DNA from: Lunularia cruciata
Taxonomy: Eukaryota; Streptophyta; Marchantiopsida; Lunulariales; Lunulariaceae
Direction: 5' to 3'
Length of the DNA: 64,000 nucleotides
Assembly: GCA_948567375.1 (NCBI GenBank)
Contig: OX419755.1
Coordinates: 79,006,218-79,070,217 of the forward strand
Shown here one piece after another: positions 1-13,209 of this stretch; the stretch's first letter is position 1; every line of letters starts with the position of its first letter. A model generated the notes under the pieces. That model was not told the DNA's origin. It ran no database searches and saw nothing but the letters and a program-made list of their open reading frames with translations. Position numbers and translations under genes: made by a program.

Positions 1-300
1 ATATAGTTTATATGAAGGAGAGTGATTTGCATAGTGTGAGTAGTAGTACATTTCTTATGTTACCTATTTGGTAACCCCTTCACTTGTATCATTGATCATC
101 ACACACTAAAGTGGTTGATAGAGTCCGACAAGCTTTCAAGGAAGCTTGAACAATGGGGTCTGATTTTACAAGAGTATGATTTTTTGGTTATTCATAGACC
201 TTTGAGTGGTGAATTGTGATGTAGATAGGTTGAGTAAAAAACCCCTATCCCAATCAGTAAGATCATACTAAAGCAGATTGGCATGGTGAGACCAATGAGG
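1..300 (+). pseudogene. Degenerate Ty3/gypsy RNase H fragment, Tat-like
   Basis: Reading from about position 88, the sequence encodes a recognisable RNase H C-terminal block: a DHHTLKWL motif, then a KLEQWGLILQEYDF motif near 136-180. This is the usual end of the Ty3/gypsy RNase H domain, in the style of the Tat lineage rather than of the chromoviruses elsewhere in the window. The frame stops near 220 and no integrase is recognisable downstream. It is an old, broken scrap with its start outside the window. Family assignment rests on motifs only. Confidence 0.6.
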
Positions 301-2810
301 AGATGATGGCAAGTTAGCATACATCTACCTTTCTATATATATTTTCTAAGGCTTTGATGGTATCTCTCTCAACACATACATGAAGAGTTGTTGAGGTTGC
401 ATATCCAAAGGATGGAGATATTGGTACAAGTTAGCAAGAAATTCATGATGATGTCTTAATGATGGATTATCTTTGCATTGATGTTGTGGGTGGCATAGTT
501 GGTATTAAGGAGAGAGATAGTGTCCTTCAACAAACCAAGCGGTTTAGATTGGAGGGCAAAGCTTTGCACAAAAAAGACTTATGTATCCAATAGATCTCAA
601 TTTTTTCATCAAAGCCAAATCCAAATATCTAGAAAGGATACAAGGTTGATACGGTAAAATTGTAAATTAGTAGTACTCACTCTTTCAAACCCATCTACAT
701 TAATATTTTATCTTTCTTAGCAAGAACTAACTTTAGCTAATCAAATTTAAAAATCTTTATTAAACTCTATAGAAACAAAATCTTTCAGTTAATCACATTA
801 CCAAAGTAGATACCTTAAGAGAGCATACTTGCAGTTATAAGTGTTACATTTATAGAACTAAGATTTCTCTTTGTCACCAAAGTGAATATCCCTTTACCTT
901 TTTTGATACAAATTCAGCTTAAAGTTGAACTTATGGTTATCATGATTGCTCTTTTGAGAGTGTCTTCTTTTGAGAGTGTCTTCTGTTCTCAACTCCTTGT
1001 GATCATGGGTATAATTTCATCACACTTCTTCCCTTGTGAAGTGTAACAACCCAAGATGCATATCAATCTCTAGTAGTATTTTGGTGGTATTGACTTAGTA
1101 GCTAGCTAATTTTAGTAATAACTTACTAATCATAGTAATAATGGAAGGAAGAGATCCAATATGTTATAGCTATATATTCAATGGGACCCTTAGTGAATTT
1201 TAAATTTAATTATATTGGGTTAAAATCTCTTACAATAATTTTATATTAAATTAGATCATTTCCTTGGATTTTGTAAGGCCAGATTGACTAGTGATATAAG
1301 AGATGTCAAAATTGTATAGACTTGATCAAGTTAGGTGACCTTTGGCAATGGAGGTAGGTCAAGTTAGGTATTTTTTACTCCAGTTTATAATATTTTGTAA
1401 CTTCTAATTAGGAAAGGCCTTAGATTCAAAGAGGTAATGCTTGGAAGATTCTAAAGGGAGGTAGAAACCCATGGAAGGCTTATTAACCTAAGATTCCTTA
1501 CCTAGGGTGATTTTGGTAAAATATATTTTACCAAGTTTCCATGATGCTTACCATGATAGCTTTGGTAATACATAAGTAGAGGCTTAGGATAAGAAAGGCA
1601 GCCATTCCTCAAAGAGAGATTAAGAAGAAGGAGGCTATGTGAGTAATACTTATATCTGAGTGAGTATAGAGTGATTAAGAATAAGGAGTCTATGTAAGTA
1701 ATACTTAAATTTGTTAAGAACAAATGAGATTTCTATTGTAGACTGCAGTTATTATGGTTGAAGATCTTGGATGAACCTTTAACTCCATAACAACCTTTTG
1801 TGAATATGACCTTCTATATTAATGTTGTCAAAGCCTTTCCTTATAAAGCATTTTTTAGGAGCTTTGGCATAAGAAAGGATGCATGTTTTGGGGAGTAAAT
1901 GAGACATTTAGGAGTGAATAAGGGGGTTCTATTTGTATTGTTATTCTTGATATTGCTTGATGTTGACATGATCTTTGTTCTAGAAATTATGCACAAATTT
2001 GTTTTCACTAGGAATATCTTATGGTATGGAGAGACTAGGAATTACTAGGAACTAGGAATATCTTATGGTATGGGGAGGAAGGACTTGAATTATTTTTATT
2101 TGCAAAATGGTCAAAATTACTTGGCAAAAACTTCTTTTGTACTCTCTTGATCAAATATAATCAAACATTATCCAAACCACCTTCCTTGAAGTTTTCCACC
2201 GTCTTCTTGCCTTACTTCTTATCATAGATTTCCTTTTCTTCCTTTGGGTTTGCTCCTCTAAGACCATTATTAACTACCAAAATATACCAATTTTTCCTTG
2301 AAATTCTATTAAGAGGATCCAAAAATTCAATATCCTGCTTCTCAAATGACCACTAGTAATTGAATTGATACAAGAGGTAGAGTGGAGATGGAATTCCTAG
2401 AAAAAGCTAAAAAGTATTGCAATAATCAAGAATGTTCACTCCCTCATGGTAGCCTACATCTAGATTCCTAAAAACAATCACCTTTTCTATAAGATGACCT
2501 CCACTACTAACCTATTATTAAACTCATTCATGAGTTAGATAGACTCTTTTTTACTCATTGCTCTTTGAAGTAAACAACATGATATTGGTAAAAAAAGATA
2601 TCTTCTATCATTGTATAAGATCTATATCTTACTTGAAGTGCTTCCTTCTCCCTAGATAATTATGTATTATCATGTTTCCTATCTAGATAATTACTTCTTA
2701 TGATAAAATCTACAATCTTTATACTCTATTTGAATTTCTTGATTGAGTAAAATAAATGTAAGCTCTTCATCCAAGCATGAATAATCCATTGGCTCAACTC
2801 CATAATGATC
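301..2810. other. AT-rich region without recognisable gene
   Basis: No open frame with recognisable domains was seen. The left part probably continues the decayed gypsy fragment. A string beginning TGTAACAACCC near 1047 resembles an LTR start, but no matching end or second copy was found. The right part, ending at 2810, is the left flank of element A1 and may be the continuation of the minus-strand Tat-like element seen again from 14799. Confidence 0.4.
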
Positions 2811-2815
2811 ATAAG

Positions 2816-3281
2816 TGGAAAATACCAAGACCAAGGAGAGAAATAAGAGAATGGAGGATCACATTGGGACAATTGAGTGTGAGAAACTCCAAATCCTTAG
2901 CATGAGCTTTGGCTTTTATATTTATAGGAAATAAATAATTGCTCTTTAGAAGCTTCCTTGAGCCACTTTCTTGGAGTGCAAGCCAAATTAACTGGGAAGC
3001 TTCTCAAGAACCTTCCTTCTAGAAGCCGCCTACTTGGCATGTAAGCTAAGCTTGTTGGAAGCTTCTAGAAGCTTCATTTTAGAAGCTACCTACTTGGGAT
3101 GCAAGCTAAGCTAGCCAAAAAGCTTCCTCCTAGAAGTTGGCACTTGGCATGCACATTACTCAATACTTAAAACTGTACCAAGTAGTTTCCTAGATTCTTC
3201 AAGAATATTCTAGGCTAATTTGGCACATTTGCTACTTTGTAAGCCTTGACTAACTTCAATGCTAAACTCCATATTGTTACA
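2816..3281 (-). repeat. 3' LTR of A1
   Basis: This 466-bp LTR ends in TGTTACA, the reverse complement of the family start TGTAACA. The opposite end is mutated from TGTAAAAGAC to TGGAAAATAC. It contains the perfect four-unit GAA/TTC site GAAGCTTCTAGAAGCTTC at 3058-3075 and TTCAAGAATATTC near 3200. The TATA region (tatttatagg) is near 2920. Confidence 0.88.
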
Positions 3282-3780
3282 TATTCCTCCACCGCTAGTT
3301 GGTGACGTACTCATTGTCATTGAAGCTTCAAACTCTTGGATGGCTATTTATGCATTCTACATGTGAGAAAGAGGCTCCCAAGTAGCATCATGAAGAGGAT
3401 ACCCTTTCTAGAGGACTTTGTACTCTGTATGTTGTCAACGGCCTCGTTAAATGTGATGACATGCAAGGATCCGATCAAACTTCATACTATTCATGATCAT
3501 TGATAGGGATGGGAGGAGGAGGAGGTTGGACACAAGAGGAAAAAGAAAATGGATTAGGAAGAAAGGGTTTCAACTTGGACATGTGAAAGTTGGGGTGGAT
3601 GCGTATATGATAAGGCAAGGCAAGTTGATAAGCAATAGGAGAAATGAGTTAGGTGACATCAAAGGATCCTATCCAATTAGGAGCAAGTTTACTGACTTGG
3701 GTATCAAGTGGGAGGGGTAAGTTATTGGACGAGAGCATGATCTTATCACCAATTTAAAAGGTGAAATCATGACAATGGTG

Positions 3781-3812
<32 letters not shown>

Positions 3813-5786
3813 TGATAGTTTTGAGCAACAAGGAATTGAGATTTAGCTCATTGGAGAGATTGGGATATAATGGTCAAGAAGGTGGAAATATGAGGAAGAT
3901 GAGATGGAGGAAGAGCAAGAAGAGATTTTAGAACAAGTGGATCTTGGCCAAAATTGAGGAAGAAAAGAGAGAATCCGATGCTTGCATATTTGGAATTATT
4001 ATATGCAAACTCCACAACTACAAGGCATTCATCCCAATTGGTATAGTGAATGTTTATGAAGGCCCAAAGCATATCCTCCAAGGTGCAATTTTCATGTTCA
4101 GCTTGTCCATCAGTTTGAGGATGATAGGCCGTGGACAAAGCAAGCTTGGTGCCAAGTATCTAGAAGAGTGCTTGCCAAAATTTTCTTGTGAATTGAGGAT
4201 CACAGTCAAAGATGAGTACACAAGGCATCCCATGATGCTTGAAGACAATGTTGAAGTAGATCTGCACAAATGTTGGAGCATCCATGATATCAAAGGTTGG
4301 TGCCAAATGGATTTGCTTATTAAACTTATCTACAAATACCATTATCATTGCGTGAACTTGCTTTGTCTTGGGAAAGGATGTAATGAGATCCAAGCTCACA
4401 TGTTCTCATTGAGTAGATGGAATGGAGAATTGTTGAAGGAGTCCACTCAATTTTTGGTTGTTGGCCTTGTTAAATTGGCAGTTCTTACACAATCAAACAA
4501 ACTCTCAAACATCTTGTGCCATATTGGGCCACCACCATTGGCATGGAGGGTGCCAAAGGTCTTGTACATACCCATGTGACTAGCAATTGATAAGTCATGG
4601 GCTTCTTAGAGGCGCACAAGTCGGAGATCACCCTTGGCTGGAATATGTATCTGGTCCTCATGGAATAAAAGTTCTTGCTTGAAGGAGAAGGTGTTGCACT
4701 CCTTGTCGCATGTTGCAAGATGACCTTATACTATCTGAAAGGAGGAATCTTGCTGTAGAGCTATCCTAAACTCAATTTGGACCTTGGAGACAACTAACAC
4801 CATTGTAATTGCCGTTGTGATGAGAGGAAGAGACTTCAAATCAAGGTATCGTGATAGAGCATCAAGGATAACATGTAATTGACCAAGTTTTTACTCAAGT
4901 TTGATGTCAAACAATTGGAGTTGCTCCTCCCATCAATGATGTCGACTCTTCATGTGTTCCAAATGTAATGTCTATAAAAAGAGTTTGGTTTACATGATCA
5001 TTTGTTTTCCCAAGAGATAATGCCTCCATACCTGGTGGCATATACTATTGCTTGTTGTTCTTGATCTTGTGCAAAGTAATTCCTTTCTATGGTGTTTAAT
5101 CAATGAGACACAAAGGCAATGGGATGTAACACATCTAAGAATTTATGCTATAATATAGCTCCAATGGCAAAGTTAGAAGCATCAAAGTCAACCACACAAG
5201 GTAGTTGAAAAATGGGTCTTGAAGACACTATATGTTTTAACTTTTGGAATGCTTCTTCATGCTTTGCGGTTGTCCATTGAAAGCTTGAGTTTTTCCCCAA
5301 GAGGTTGGTCAATAGTGTTGTCACATGCGCATAATAGTAAATGAACCCTTGGTAAAAACTTACCAAATCCATTAAATGCTTGCACCTCTATAGCATCCTA
5401 TGGAGTAGGGCAATCAATAATGGCCTTGATTTTCTTTTCTTCCATCTTGATCCCTTTTGATGAGATCTTGTGACCCAAGAAGGTAACTTCCTTTTTCCAA
5501 AAGGCACACTTTGACTTCTTGCGATAAAACTTCCATTGACATAGTTGCTTTAGGACTTCTTGCACATGATTTGTGTGTTTTGACTCCATCTTTCTATAGA
5601 TTAAAATATCATCCAAGAACACCACTATGTATTGATCCAATAGTCCATCCAACATCCAATGCATCTGATCCATGAAGACAACTGAAGCATTAGTGAGCCC
5701 AAAAGGTAGAACTCTCCATTCAAAATGGCCATACCTTGTATGAAAGATAATCTTTTGCACATCCTCTCTATCAATAGAGATTTGAA
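3282..5786 (-). pseudogene. A1 pol 3' part: RT end, RNase H, integrase, chromodomain (broken)
   Basis: Read on the minus strand from 5786 to 3282. RT catalytic motif FLDDILIY lies near 5595-5625. The RT-to-RNase H link follows near 5400-5480, then the RNase H block DFDASNFAIGA near 5150-5200. Integrase core motifs follow at 4400-3850, including LDLITSFPKT and the block AYHPQTDGQAEHEN. Chromodomain remnants lie near 3300-3480. Many frameshifts and stops separate the blocks. Unlike A2, A3 and A5, the codon after the end of RNase H (near 4845) is not TGA. An (AT)n run at 3781-3807 interrupts the integrase C-terminal region. Confidence 0.8.
3781..3807. repeat. (AT)n microsatellite
   Basis: About 13 AT units expanded inside the decayed integrase region of A1. 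Related copies have non-repetitive sequence at this place. Confidence 0.9.
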
Positions 5787-5791
5787 AATAG

Positions 5792-6206
5792 TATAAAAGA
5801 CCAAGACCAAGGGGAGAAATAAGAGAATGGAAACTCACATTGGGACATTGGAATGAGGGAAAACTCCAAATGCCTAGCATGAGCTTTGGCTTTGATATTT
5901 ATAGGTAGCATACAAGGCCCTTGAAAAGCTTCTCAAGAAGCTTCCTTGAGCTGCTTTCTTAGAGTGCAAGCCAAGTTAACCAGGAAGCTTCTCAAGAAGC
6001 TTCCTTCTAGAAGCCGTCTACTTGGCTTGCAAGCTAGGCTAGTTAGAAGCTTCCTTCTAGAAGCTACCTGCTTGGGGCGCAAGTTAACTAGTTGGGAAGC
6101 TTCCCAAGAAGCTTCCTAGATGCTTCTAGAATATTCTAGGCTAATTTGGCTTATTCTCTACTTCATTAGCCTTACTAACTATATCACTAAATTCTATATT
6201 GTTACA
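5792..6206 (-). repeat. 3' LTR of A2
   Basis: This 415-bp LTR ends in TGTTACA. The other end is TATAAAAGACC instead of TGTAAAAGACC, a single transition. It contains the three-unit site TTCTAGAATATTC at 6124-6136 and several GAAGCTTC palindromes. Confidence 0.9.
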
Positions 6207-9200
6207 TATTCCTCCACCGCTTGTTGGTGATGCTCTCGTCGCCATTGAAGCTTCAAACTCCTAAATGGCCGTTTGTGCATTTTGGAGGTGAGAAAGAGGT
6301 CCCCATGTGGCAAAATGAAGGGGATACCCTTTCCAAAGGACCTTGTACTCCATATGTTGTTAGCATCCTCGTTGGATGTGGCAACACACAAGGATACGAT
6401 CAACTTTGTACTCCTCATGATCATTGATAGAGATAGGGGGAGGAGGAGGTTGGACTTGAGAGGAAAAAGAAGAGGGATTAGGAACAAAGAGTTTCAACTT
6501 GGAAACATGAAAGATAGGATGGATGCACATATGACAAGGCAATGCAAGTCGATAAGCAACAAGAGAGACAATTTGGATGACATCAAAAGGTCCTATCCAA
6601 TTAGGGGCAAGTTTACAAACTTGGGTATCAAGCGGAAGGGGTAGATTACTAGAGGATAGCATAACTTTATCACCAACTTCAAAGGTGAGATCATGACGAT
6701 GGTGGTCTGCATATTGTTTTTGATGATTCTGAGCAACAAGGAGGTGAGATTTGGCTTGTTGGAGAGATTTGGATATGGTGGTCAAGAAGGTTGAAGTATG
6801 AGGGACCTGAGATGGAGGAGGAGCAAGAAGAGATCTAGGACAAGCGGATCTTGGCCAAAATTAAGAAAGAAAGGAGAGAATCTAGTGCTTGCCTATTTAG
6901 ACTTGTTGTGTGCAAACTCCGTAGCTGCAAGACATTCATCCCAATTGGTATAGTGAATGTTGACAAAGGCATGAAGCATATCTTCCAAGGTGCAATTTGC
7001 ACATTCAGTTTGTCCATCAGTTTGAGGGTGATACGCTATGGACAAAGTGAGCTTGGTGCAAAGTATCTAGAAGAGGGCTTGCCAAAACTTTCTGGTGAAG
7101 CGAGGATCACGGTCAGAGATGAGTACACATGGCACCCATGATGTTTGAATATATTATTGAAGTAGAGTTGCACCAAGGTTGGAGCATCTACAATATCAAC
7201 CGTTGGTGCCAAATGGATTTGCTTACTAAGCTTATCTACAAACACCACAATTGATGTGTGACCTTGTTGTATCTTGGGCAAGGAGGTGATGAGATCTAAG
7301 CTCACATGTTCCCAATGAGTAGTTGGAATGGGAAGTGGCTGAAGAAGTACACTCAGCTTCTGGTTACTAGCCTTGTTGCGTTGACAACTCTCACACGATC
7401 GAACAAACTCCTGAACATCTCATGTCATGTTGGGCTACCACCATTGGCGTTGGAGGGTACCTAGCGTCTTGTCTACTTCCATGTGACCAGCTATTGGTAA
7501 ATCATGGGCTTCTTGAAGGCGCACAAGTTGGAGATCACCTTTGGCTGGAACATAGTTCCGGTCCGTATGGAATAGAAGGAGAAGGTGTTGTACTCCTTGT
7601 TGCCTGTTGTTAGACAACCATGTACCATTTGAAAGAAGGGATCTTGTTTTAGAGCTAATCAAAACTCGTTATGGACCTTGGGGTCAATTGATACCGTCAT
7701 AATTGCCACCGTGATGAGAGGAAGAGACTTCAAATCGGGTCATCTTGATAGAGCATCAGGGACGATATAGAACCGACTTGGTTTGTACTCAAGTTTGATG
7801 TCAAACAATTGGAGTTGCTCTTCCCATCAATGATGTTGACTCTTCATATGTTCCAAGTGTAAGGTTTGCAACAATGGCTTGTGATCAGTTTGCATGACCA
7901 CTTGTTTTCCCAAGAGGTAATGCCTCCATACCTTGGTTGCATATACCATTGCAAGTTGTTCTTGATCTCAAGAAGAGTAATTTCTTTCAGTTGTATTTAG
8001 TTGGCAAGACACAAAGGCAATGGGATGTAGTACATCTGGGAATTCCTATTGCAACACAACTCCAATTGCAAAGTTAGAAGCATCAAAATCAACCACACAA
8101 GGTAGTTGAGGATCATATGGTTGAAGAATGGGTCTTGAAGACACCATATGCCTTAACTTCTAGAATGCTTCTTCATGCTTGGTGGTCCATTGGAAGCTCA
8201 AGTTCTTTCCCAAGAGGTCAGTCAATGGTGCAGCCACATGAGCATAATAGTGGATGAACCGTCGGTAAAAATTGGCCAATCTATTGAATGCCCATACTTC
8301 TGTAGCATCCTTCGGGGTAGACCAATCAGTAATGGCCTTGATCTTCTCTTCTTCCATCTTGATCCCCTCTGATGAGATCTTATGACCCAAGAAGGTAACC
8401 TCCTTCTGCCAAAAGGCACACTTCGACTTCTTGCAGTAAAATTTCCATTGTCATAGTCGTCTTAGGACTTCTCAAACATGATTCACGTGTTCTACCTCTA
8501 TCTTGCTATAGATTAAGATATCATCCAAGAACACCACCGCGGACCAATCCAATAGTCCCTCCAACACTTGATGCATCTGATCCATGAAGACTACTAGATT
8601 ATTAGTGAGTCCAAAAGGTAGAACTCTCCACTCAAAATGCCCATACCTTGTGCGGAAGGCAGTCTTTTGCACATCCTCTCTTTCAATAGGAATTTGCCAA
8701 TAGCCACTACAAAGATCCAACATGGAAAAGTAGTGTGCTCCACTTAGTTGATCAAGCAAGTCATACATCCAAGGCAAAGGATATACATCCTTCACGGTTT
8801 TCTTATTGAGCCCACAGTAATCAATATAGAAACAAAGTACTCCATCCTTCTTTGGAACAAATAGTACCGGTGCTTCCCAAGAAGAGGTACTATGTCATAT
8901 GAAATCCTTCTCTAACAACTCTATAAGTGTTGTTTGCAACTCCTCCAACACCTTTGGTGAGAGTTGATAAATCGGTCTATTCATTGGAGTACTATCTGGC
9001 AATAACTCAATCTTGAAGTGCATACCTTGATTGGAGGGTAATCCCTTTGGCAGATTATCCAGAAACACTTCCGCAAACTTTTGAACTATTCGATCAACCA
9101 TTGCTTGATGAGGCTCTTGGCCCTCCTTAGATTGTTCTCGTGCAATCGGCTTGATCGACATTGCGAATATAGACTTATCTTCCTCCAAAGCTTGCTCTAT

Positions 9201-9792
9201 AGCTGCTTTACTAACAAACTTCCCTTCTTGGGACTCATCTCTCTTCCAAGCTTGCTCCAGGTTGCCTTCTTGGCAAACTTCCATCTTGGGACTCATCTCC
9301 CTTCCAAGTTTGCTCAACAAACTTCCCATCTTGGGATTGATTGTTCTTAGGTGTCTTACTCAAAGATGCCAAACAACCTAATCTAAAATTTCTACCTTGG
9401 TGTTATACTTGAATTTGTCATTAGGTCCAATCAAATCGAACCTTATGATGTTCAAGCCAAGGTAGACCCATAATGATATCATAGTGTAGAGGTGCCACTA
9501 CAAACCTCATACACTCCAAATACTCTTTCCCAATCTTGAAGGTAATAGGATGCGAGGTGCGGAATGCAGAACCCTTTCTACCATCCGCCATCATCAAATT
9601 ACTTCCAAACATTGGCTTGATATGAATACCCAATTCCTTTGCTACTTGCATAGACATGCAATTCTCTAAACTTCCAAAATCAACCAAAATCCTACAACCC
9701 CAATTAGATATCGTACCTTGCAAGTGAAACAAACTTGCATAAGTTGAGCCTTCAATCCCATTGAAACTAATCAAGCTCCTAGTAGGCGGCTC
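6207..9792 (-). pseudogene. A2 protease-RT-RNase H-integrase-chromodomain polyprotein (broken)
   Basis: Motifs appear in order on the minus strand. Aspartic protease with VDFGS lies near 9690, followed by the block [15 protein letters not shown] and then GLPWLEHHKV. A linker with about three copies of a 20-residue KFV..AAIEQAL repeat spans 9330-9150. The RT starts near 8980; FLDDILIYS is near 8505-8535. An RNase H region lies around 8100-7745. The integrase zinc region is near 7520-7440 and its catalytic core at 7305-6900, with SLDLITSLP. The C-terminal integrase and chromodomain run from about 6785 to 6250. Stops and frameshifts break it into at least eight pieces. A TGA at 7742-7740 lies between RNase H and integrase, at the same codon as in A3 and A5. 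Confidence 0.85.
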
Positions 9793-10700
9793 GACATCTC
9801 CTACTGGGATTCCTCATTTCCTTGATCATTCTATTCCACAATCTCTATCTGGGCAACTTGTCAAGGTCGCCCATTCCTAAGTGGGCATTCAACAATGTGA
9901 TGTCCAACTTGGCAACAATAAAAACAACCTCCATTTTGTTGCAATCTTTCACTATCCATTGTACTAAGTGGTCTTTGTTGGATAGCATCAATCTCCATTG
10001 GTGCCGGTTCTTCCACCTGTGCATAGTGTACTGGTAGGCCTTGTGTAGGTTGAGGTCAAGACCAAGTTGTTGCAACCAAGGAATCAAAGTGCTTAGCTAA
10101 TTCATGGCTTCTTCTATGTTCTGTGGTTCTCACATGGTCACCTCCAATATGGTTTGTGATTTCAATCCTCGCACAAATCAATCCAGAACTTCACCTTCTT
10201 GTATATCTGGAATCTGCATGATGATGATCTAAAATTATGTGAAGCTCTTTACTGAGCCAACTTGCTTCAACTCCACCAATTTATCTCATGCGGCTTGGGT
10301 GGCATTTATAGTTTAGAATTGACTCAATATTGCATCCTTGAACTCTGCCCAGTCAAAATTGGTGCATTATATGTTGTTCAGCTTGCTCCACTCTAAATCG
10401 CCACCAAAGTTTTACCACACCATCTAATTGGCTAGAGGTCAAGAGAATTTGTTTTTGTTCATCTTGAAGATTGGTGGCGTCAAAGTAACGATCGTAGTCA
10501 AACACAAAATTCTCCACTATGCCCGGAAGATTCTTGCCTTGAAACACTTTGGGTTTTGGAAATCAAATGCAATCTTCTCCATCTCGAATTGGCGCTCTCT
10601 CTATATGTTCTTGTTATTGCTGATCTTGTTCATCCAGCAATTGAGTAAGGTGCTCAATTTGTTGCTGCATTGCAAGGATAACGTCTGGTATTGTTGCCAT
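9793..10700 (-). pseudogene. A2 gag with CCHC zinc knuckle (broken)
   Basis: The gag start is the ATG at 10700-10698, giving MATIPDVILAMQQ, matching the start in A3 and A5. A conserved capsid-like block is present at 10547-10353 (GKNLPGIVENFVFDYDRYF). The zinc knuckle lies near 9934-9887 and keeps the first two cysteines and the histidine. Unlike A3 and A5, this copy has an arginine codon, not TGA, after the WW pair near 10395. Stops elsewhere make it non-coding as a whole. Confidence 0.75.
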
Positions 10701-10971
10701 AGCTACTACTCTATCTTACTACTCCCACTTTATCTTATTGATTAACACATATATACAACACGTCCACTGTTCTACATAAGTTACAATCGGAAATATCAAG
10801 GGTTCCTCAGACACGTTGATTATATGTAGAAAATCTTGCCCAAAGCGCAAGGTGATGAATTGTGTGAAACAATGCTTGGGTAATATCTGGACATGAAAAT
10901 CCTAATGGTTTGGTGGAAGTGGATTTGGTGGTCCATAAATTCCATCCATCCCATTCTTGCTCTAATACCAA

Positions 10972-11386
10972 TGTAAAAGACCAAGACTGAGGAGAGAAAT
11001 AGGAGAATGGAAACTCACATTGGGACACTAGAATAAGGGAAAACCCTGAATGCCTAGCATGAGCTTCGGCTTTGGTATTTATAGGTAGCATACAAGGCTC
11101 TTGAGAAGTTTCTCAAGAGGCTTTCTTGAGCCGCTTTCTTAGAGTGCAAGCCAAGTTAACCAAAAAGCTTCTCAAGAAGCTTCCTTCTAGAAGCCTACTA
11201 CTTGGTATGCAAGCTAAACTAGTTAGAAGCTTCCTTCTAGAAGCTACCTACTTGGGGCACAAGTTAACTAGTTAGGAAGCTTCCCAAGAAGCTTCCTAGA
11301 TGCTTCTAGAATATTCTAGGCTAATTTGGCTTATTCTCTACTTCATTAGCCTTACTAACTATGTCGCTAAACTCCATATTGTTACA
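10972..11386 (-). repeat. 5' LTR of A2
   Basis: This 415-bp LTR runs from TGTAAAAGAC to TGTTACA in window orientation. It carries TTCTAGAATATTC at 11304-11316 and GAAGCTTC palindromes at several places. The TATA-like tatttatagg lies near 11080. Its partner is the LTR at 5792-6206. Confidence 0.92.
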
Positions 11387-11391
11387 AATAG

Positions 11392-12622
11392 CCTCTACAA
11401 AGATCCAACTTGGAGAAGTATTATGCTCCACTCAATTGATCAAGCAAGTCATCAATTTCAAGCAAGGGATATGCATTCTTTGTTTGTTTATTGACCCCAC
11501 GGTAATCAATACAAAAAAAAGGCCTCTATCCTTCTTTGGAACAAATAGTAATGGTGCTTCCCAAGGAGATGTACTATGTCATATGAAATCCTTGTCCAAC
11601 AACTCTGTAAGTATTATTTGCAACTCCTCCAGCTCCTTTGGTGAGATCTGATAGATTAGTCTACTTAGTAGAGTACTCTTTGGCAATAAATCAATCTTGA
11701 AGTGCATACTAGAATCAAAGGGTAATCCATTTGGCAATATATCCAAAAATATATTTGTAAAATCTTGAACTATTTGATCAACCATTGCTTGATGAGGCTC
11801 TTGACCCTCCTCATATTCCCCTTGCACAATCAACTTGATCTACACCGCAAAAAAAAGACTTATCTTCTTCCAAAGCTTGCTCTATAGTTGCTTCATTGAC
11901 AAAACTCTCATCAAGGGACTTATCTTGCTTCAAAGCTTGCTCTATGGTTGCTTTCTTGACAACATTCCTATCTTGTGACTTATCTTCATTCAAAGCTTGC
12001 TCTATGGCTGTTTTCTTGACAAACTTCCCATCTTGGGACTTATCTTCCTTCAAAGCTTGCTCTATGGTTGCTTTCCTTACAAACTTCTTATCTTGTGGTT
12101 GACTATTCTTAGGTGTCTTACTCAAAGGTGCCAAACAACCTAATTGGAAATTCCGACTTTGGTGTTGTACTTGAATTTGTCGTTGGGTCCAATCAAATTA
12201 AACCTTATGACATTCAAGCCAAGGCAAACCCAAAATGACATCATAGTTTAGAGGTGCCACTACAAACCTCATACATTCAAAATTCTCCTTCCCAATCCTG
12301 AATGTAATAGGATGTGAGGTACGGAATGTAGAACCCTTTCTACCATCCACCATCATCAATTTGCTTCCAATTATTGGCTTGATAGGAATAAAAAATTCCA
12401 TTGCTTATTGCATGGATATGCAATTCTTTGAACTTCTAGAATCAACCAAAATCCTACAACCACAATAAGACATCATACCTTGCAAGTGAAGTAAACTTGC
12501 ATAGGTCAAGCCTTTGGTCCCATTGGAACTAATCAAGTTCCCAATAGGCGGCTTAAAATATCCTATTGTGATTCCTGATTTCTCTAATCATTCTACTCCA
12601 CAACTCCATCTTGGTGAGTTGA
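11392..12622 (-). pseudogene. A1 pol 5' part: protease, linker repeat, RT start (broken)
   Basis: This is the continuation of A1 to the right of A2. The RT N-terminal part is at about 11392-11830. At 12100-11850 lies a linker of four 20-residue repeats built on KFVKKATIEQALKEDKSQDG. The protease is at about 12540-12160, with the block GSKLMMVDGRKGSTFRTSHP and the motif [11 protein letters not shown]. The frame is broken by several stops. The junction at 11391/11392 is exactly at the A2 target duplication. Confidence 0.8.
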
Positions 12623-13209
12623 TGTAATTATTTGAGGATAATAGAGAAACACATAAGAGAAAATGCAAGTTTCACACTGAAATTTCAATGCCCTAAAGGA
12701 ACACCTTGGGTTTATTATATAGCAAATTAGAGACACTCAACGGATGCATAACCCTTGGATTAGATACATGAATTTGTGACATGTCATTGATCTCCAACCT
12801 CAGATTAGATGCATGCATGGGTGCCTTGTTGGATCTGTTCCTATTGGTTGGTCAAACTAGTGTTGACCAAAAGGAATCTTTAGTGAATCTTCTTGCAAGA
12901 ATCTCTGAATCATATGGGTGTGGTACCATTGGAAAGCTCTTGATAAGACAAATAGGGGGAAGGGAAGGCAAGCCTTTTATTCCTTAGGGAGGGAGGAAAG
13001 GATGCACATTTTTAGCCTAATTCATACATTTAGACCCTTAAAATTACCTCTTAAGATTTCATGCATATTTTGGTTTTTGCACTATTACTAGAGGTAACTT
13101 TTTGGTGATACCTTTTCTGATCTATTTAGTCCATCATGTATAAAATCCTTTTAGATATTACCAAACCAAATTTCACCTCTAGATCATATGTCTAACTATT
13201 GATATTACA
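12623..13209. mobile_element. Solo LTR of a second LTR family (B1)
   Basis: A 587-bp unit starting TGTAATTA and ending TATTACA, with TG..CA ends and short inverted termini. It interrupts A1 next to its zinc-knuckle region; A1 sequence resumes at 13210. The flanking 5-mers (gttga and cttgt) are similar but not identical, consistent with an old insertion. It shares long stretches with the unit at 60558-61300, for example the TTTATTATATAG region and the block reading taGTCCATCATGTatAA. No internal region is present, so it is called a solo LTR. The transcription direction is not certain. Confidence 0.8.

Larger units (their letters stand above)
5787..11391 (-). mobile_element. Ty3/gypsy chromovirus A2, full length, inside A1 (TSD AATAG)
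   Basis: This is a complete minus-strand element. The 3' LTR is 5792-6206 and the 5' LTR is 10972-11386, both 415 bp. Identical 5-bp duplications AATAG flank it at 5787-5791 and 11387-11391. It sits inside the RT region of A1, whose coding sense resumes directly at 11392. The primer-binding site is the complement of TTGGTATTAGAGC, at about 10959-10971. Gag starts at the ATG on 10700-10698. The order gag, protease, RT, RNase H, integrase, chromodomain is complete but not translatable through. Confidence 0.93.

Noticed and set aside
1040-1760. Possible LTR starting TGTAACAACCC
   Set aside because: No matching CA end, second copy or target duplication could be found.
3944-4579. A 211-residue plus-strand open frame
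   Set aside because: It is the antisense of the A1 integrase. The sense strand shows the integrase motifs, so this is a shadow.
11896-12102. Repetitive plus-strand peptide with [19 protein letters not shown]
   Set aside because: It is the antisense of the protease-RT linker repeat of A1; the same shadow occurs at each copy.
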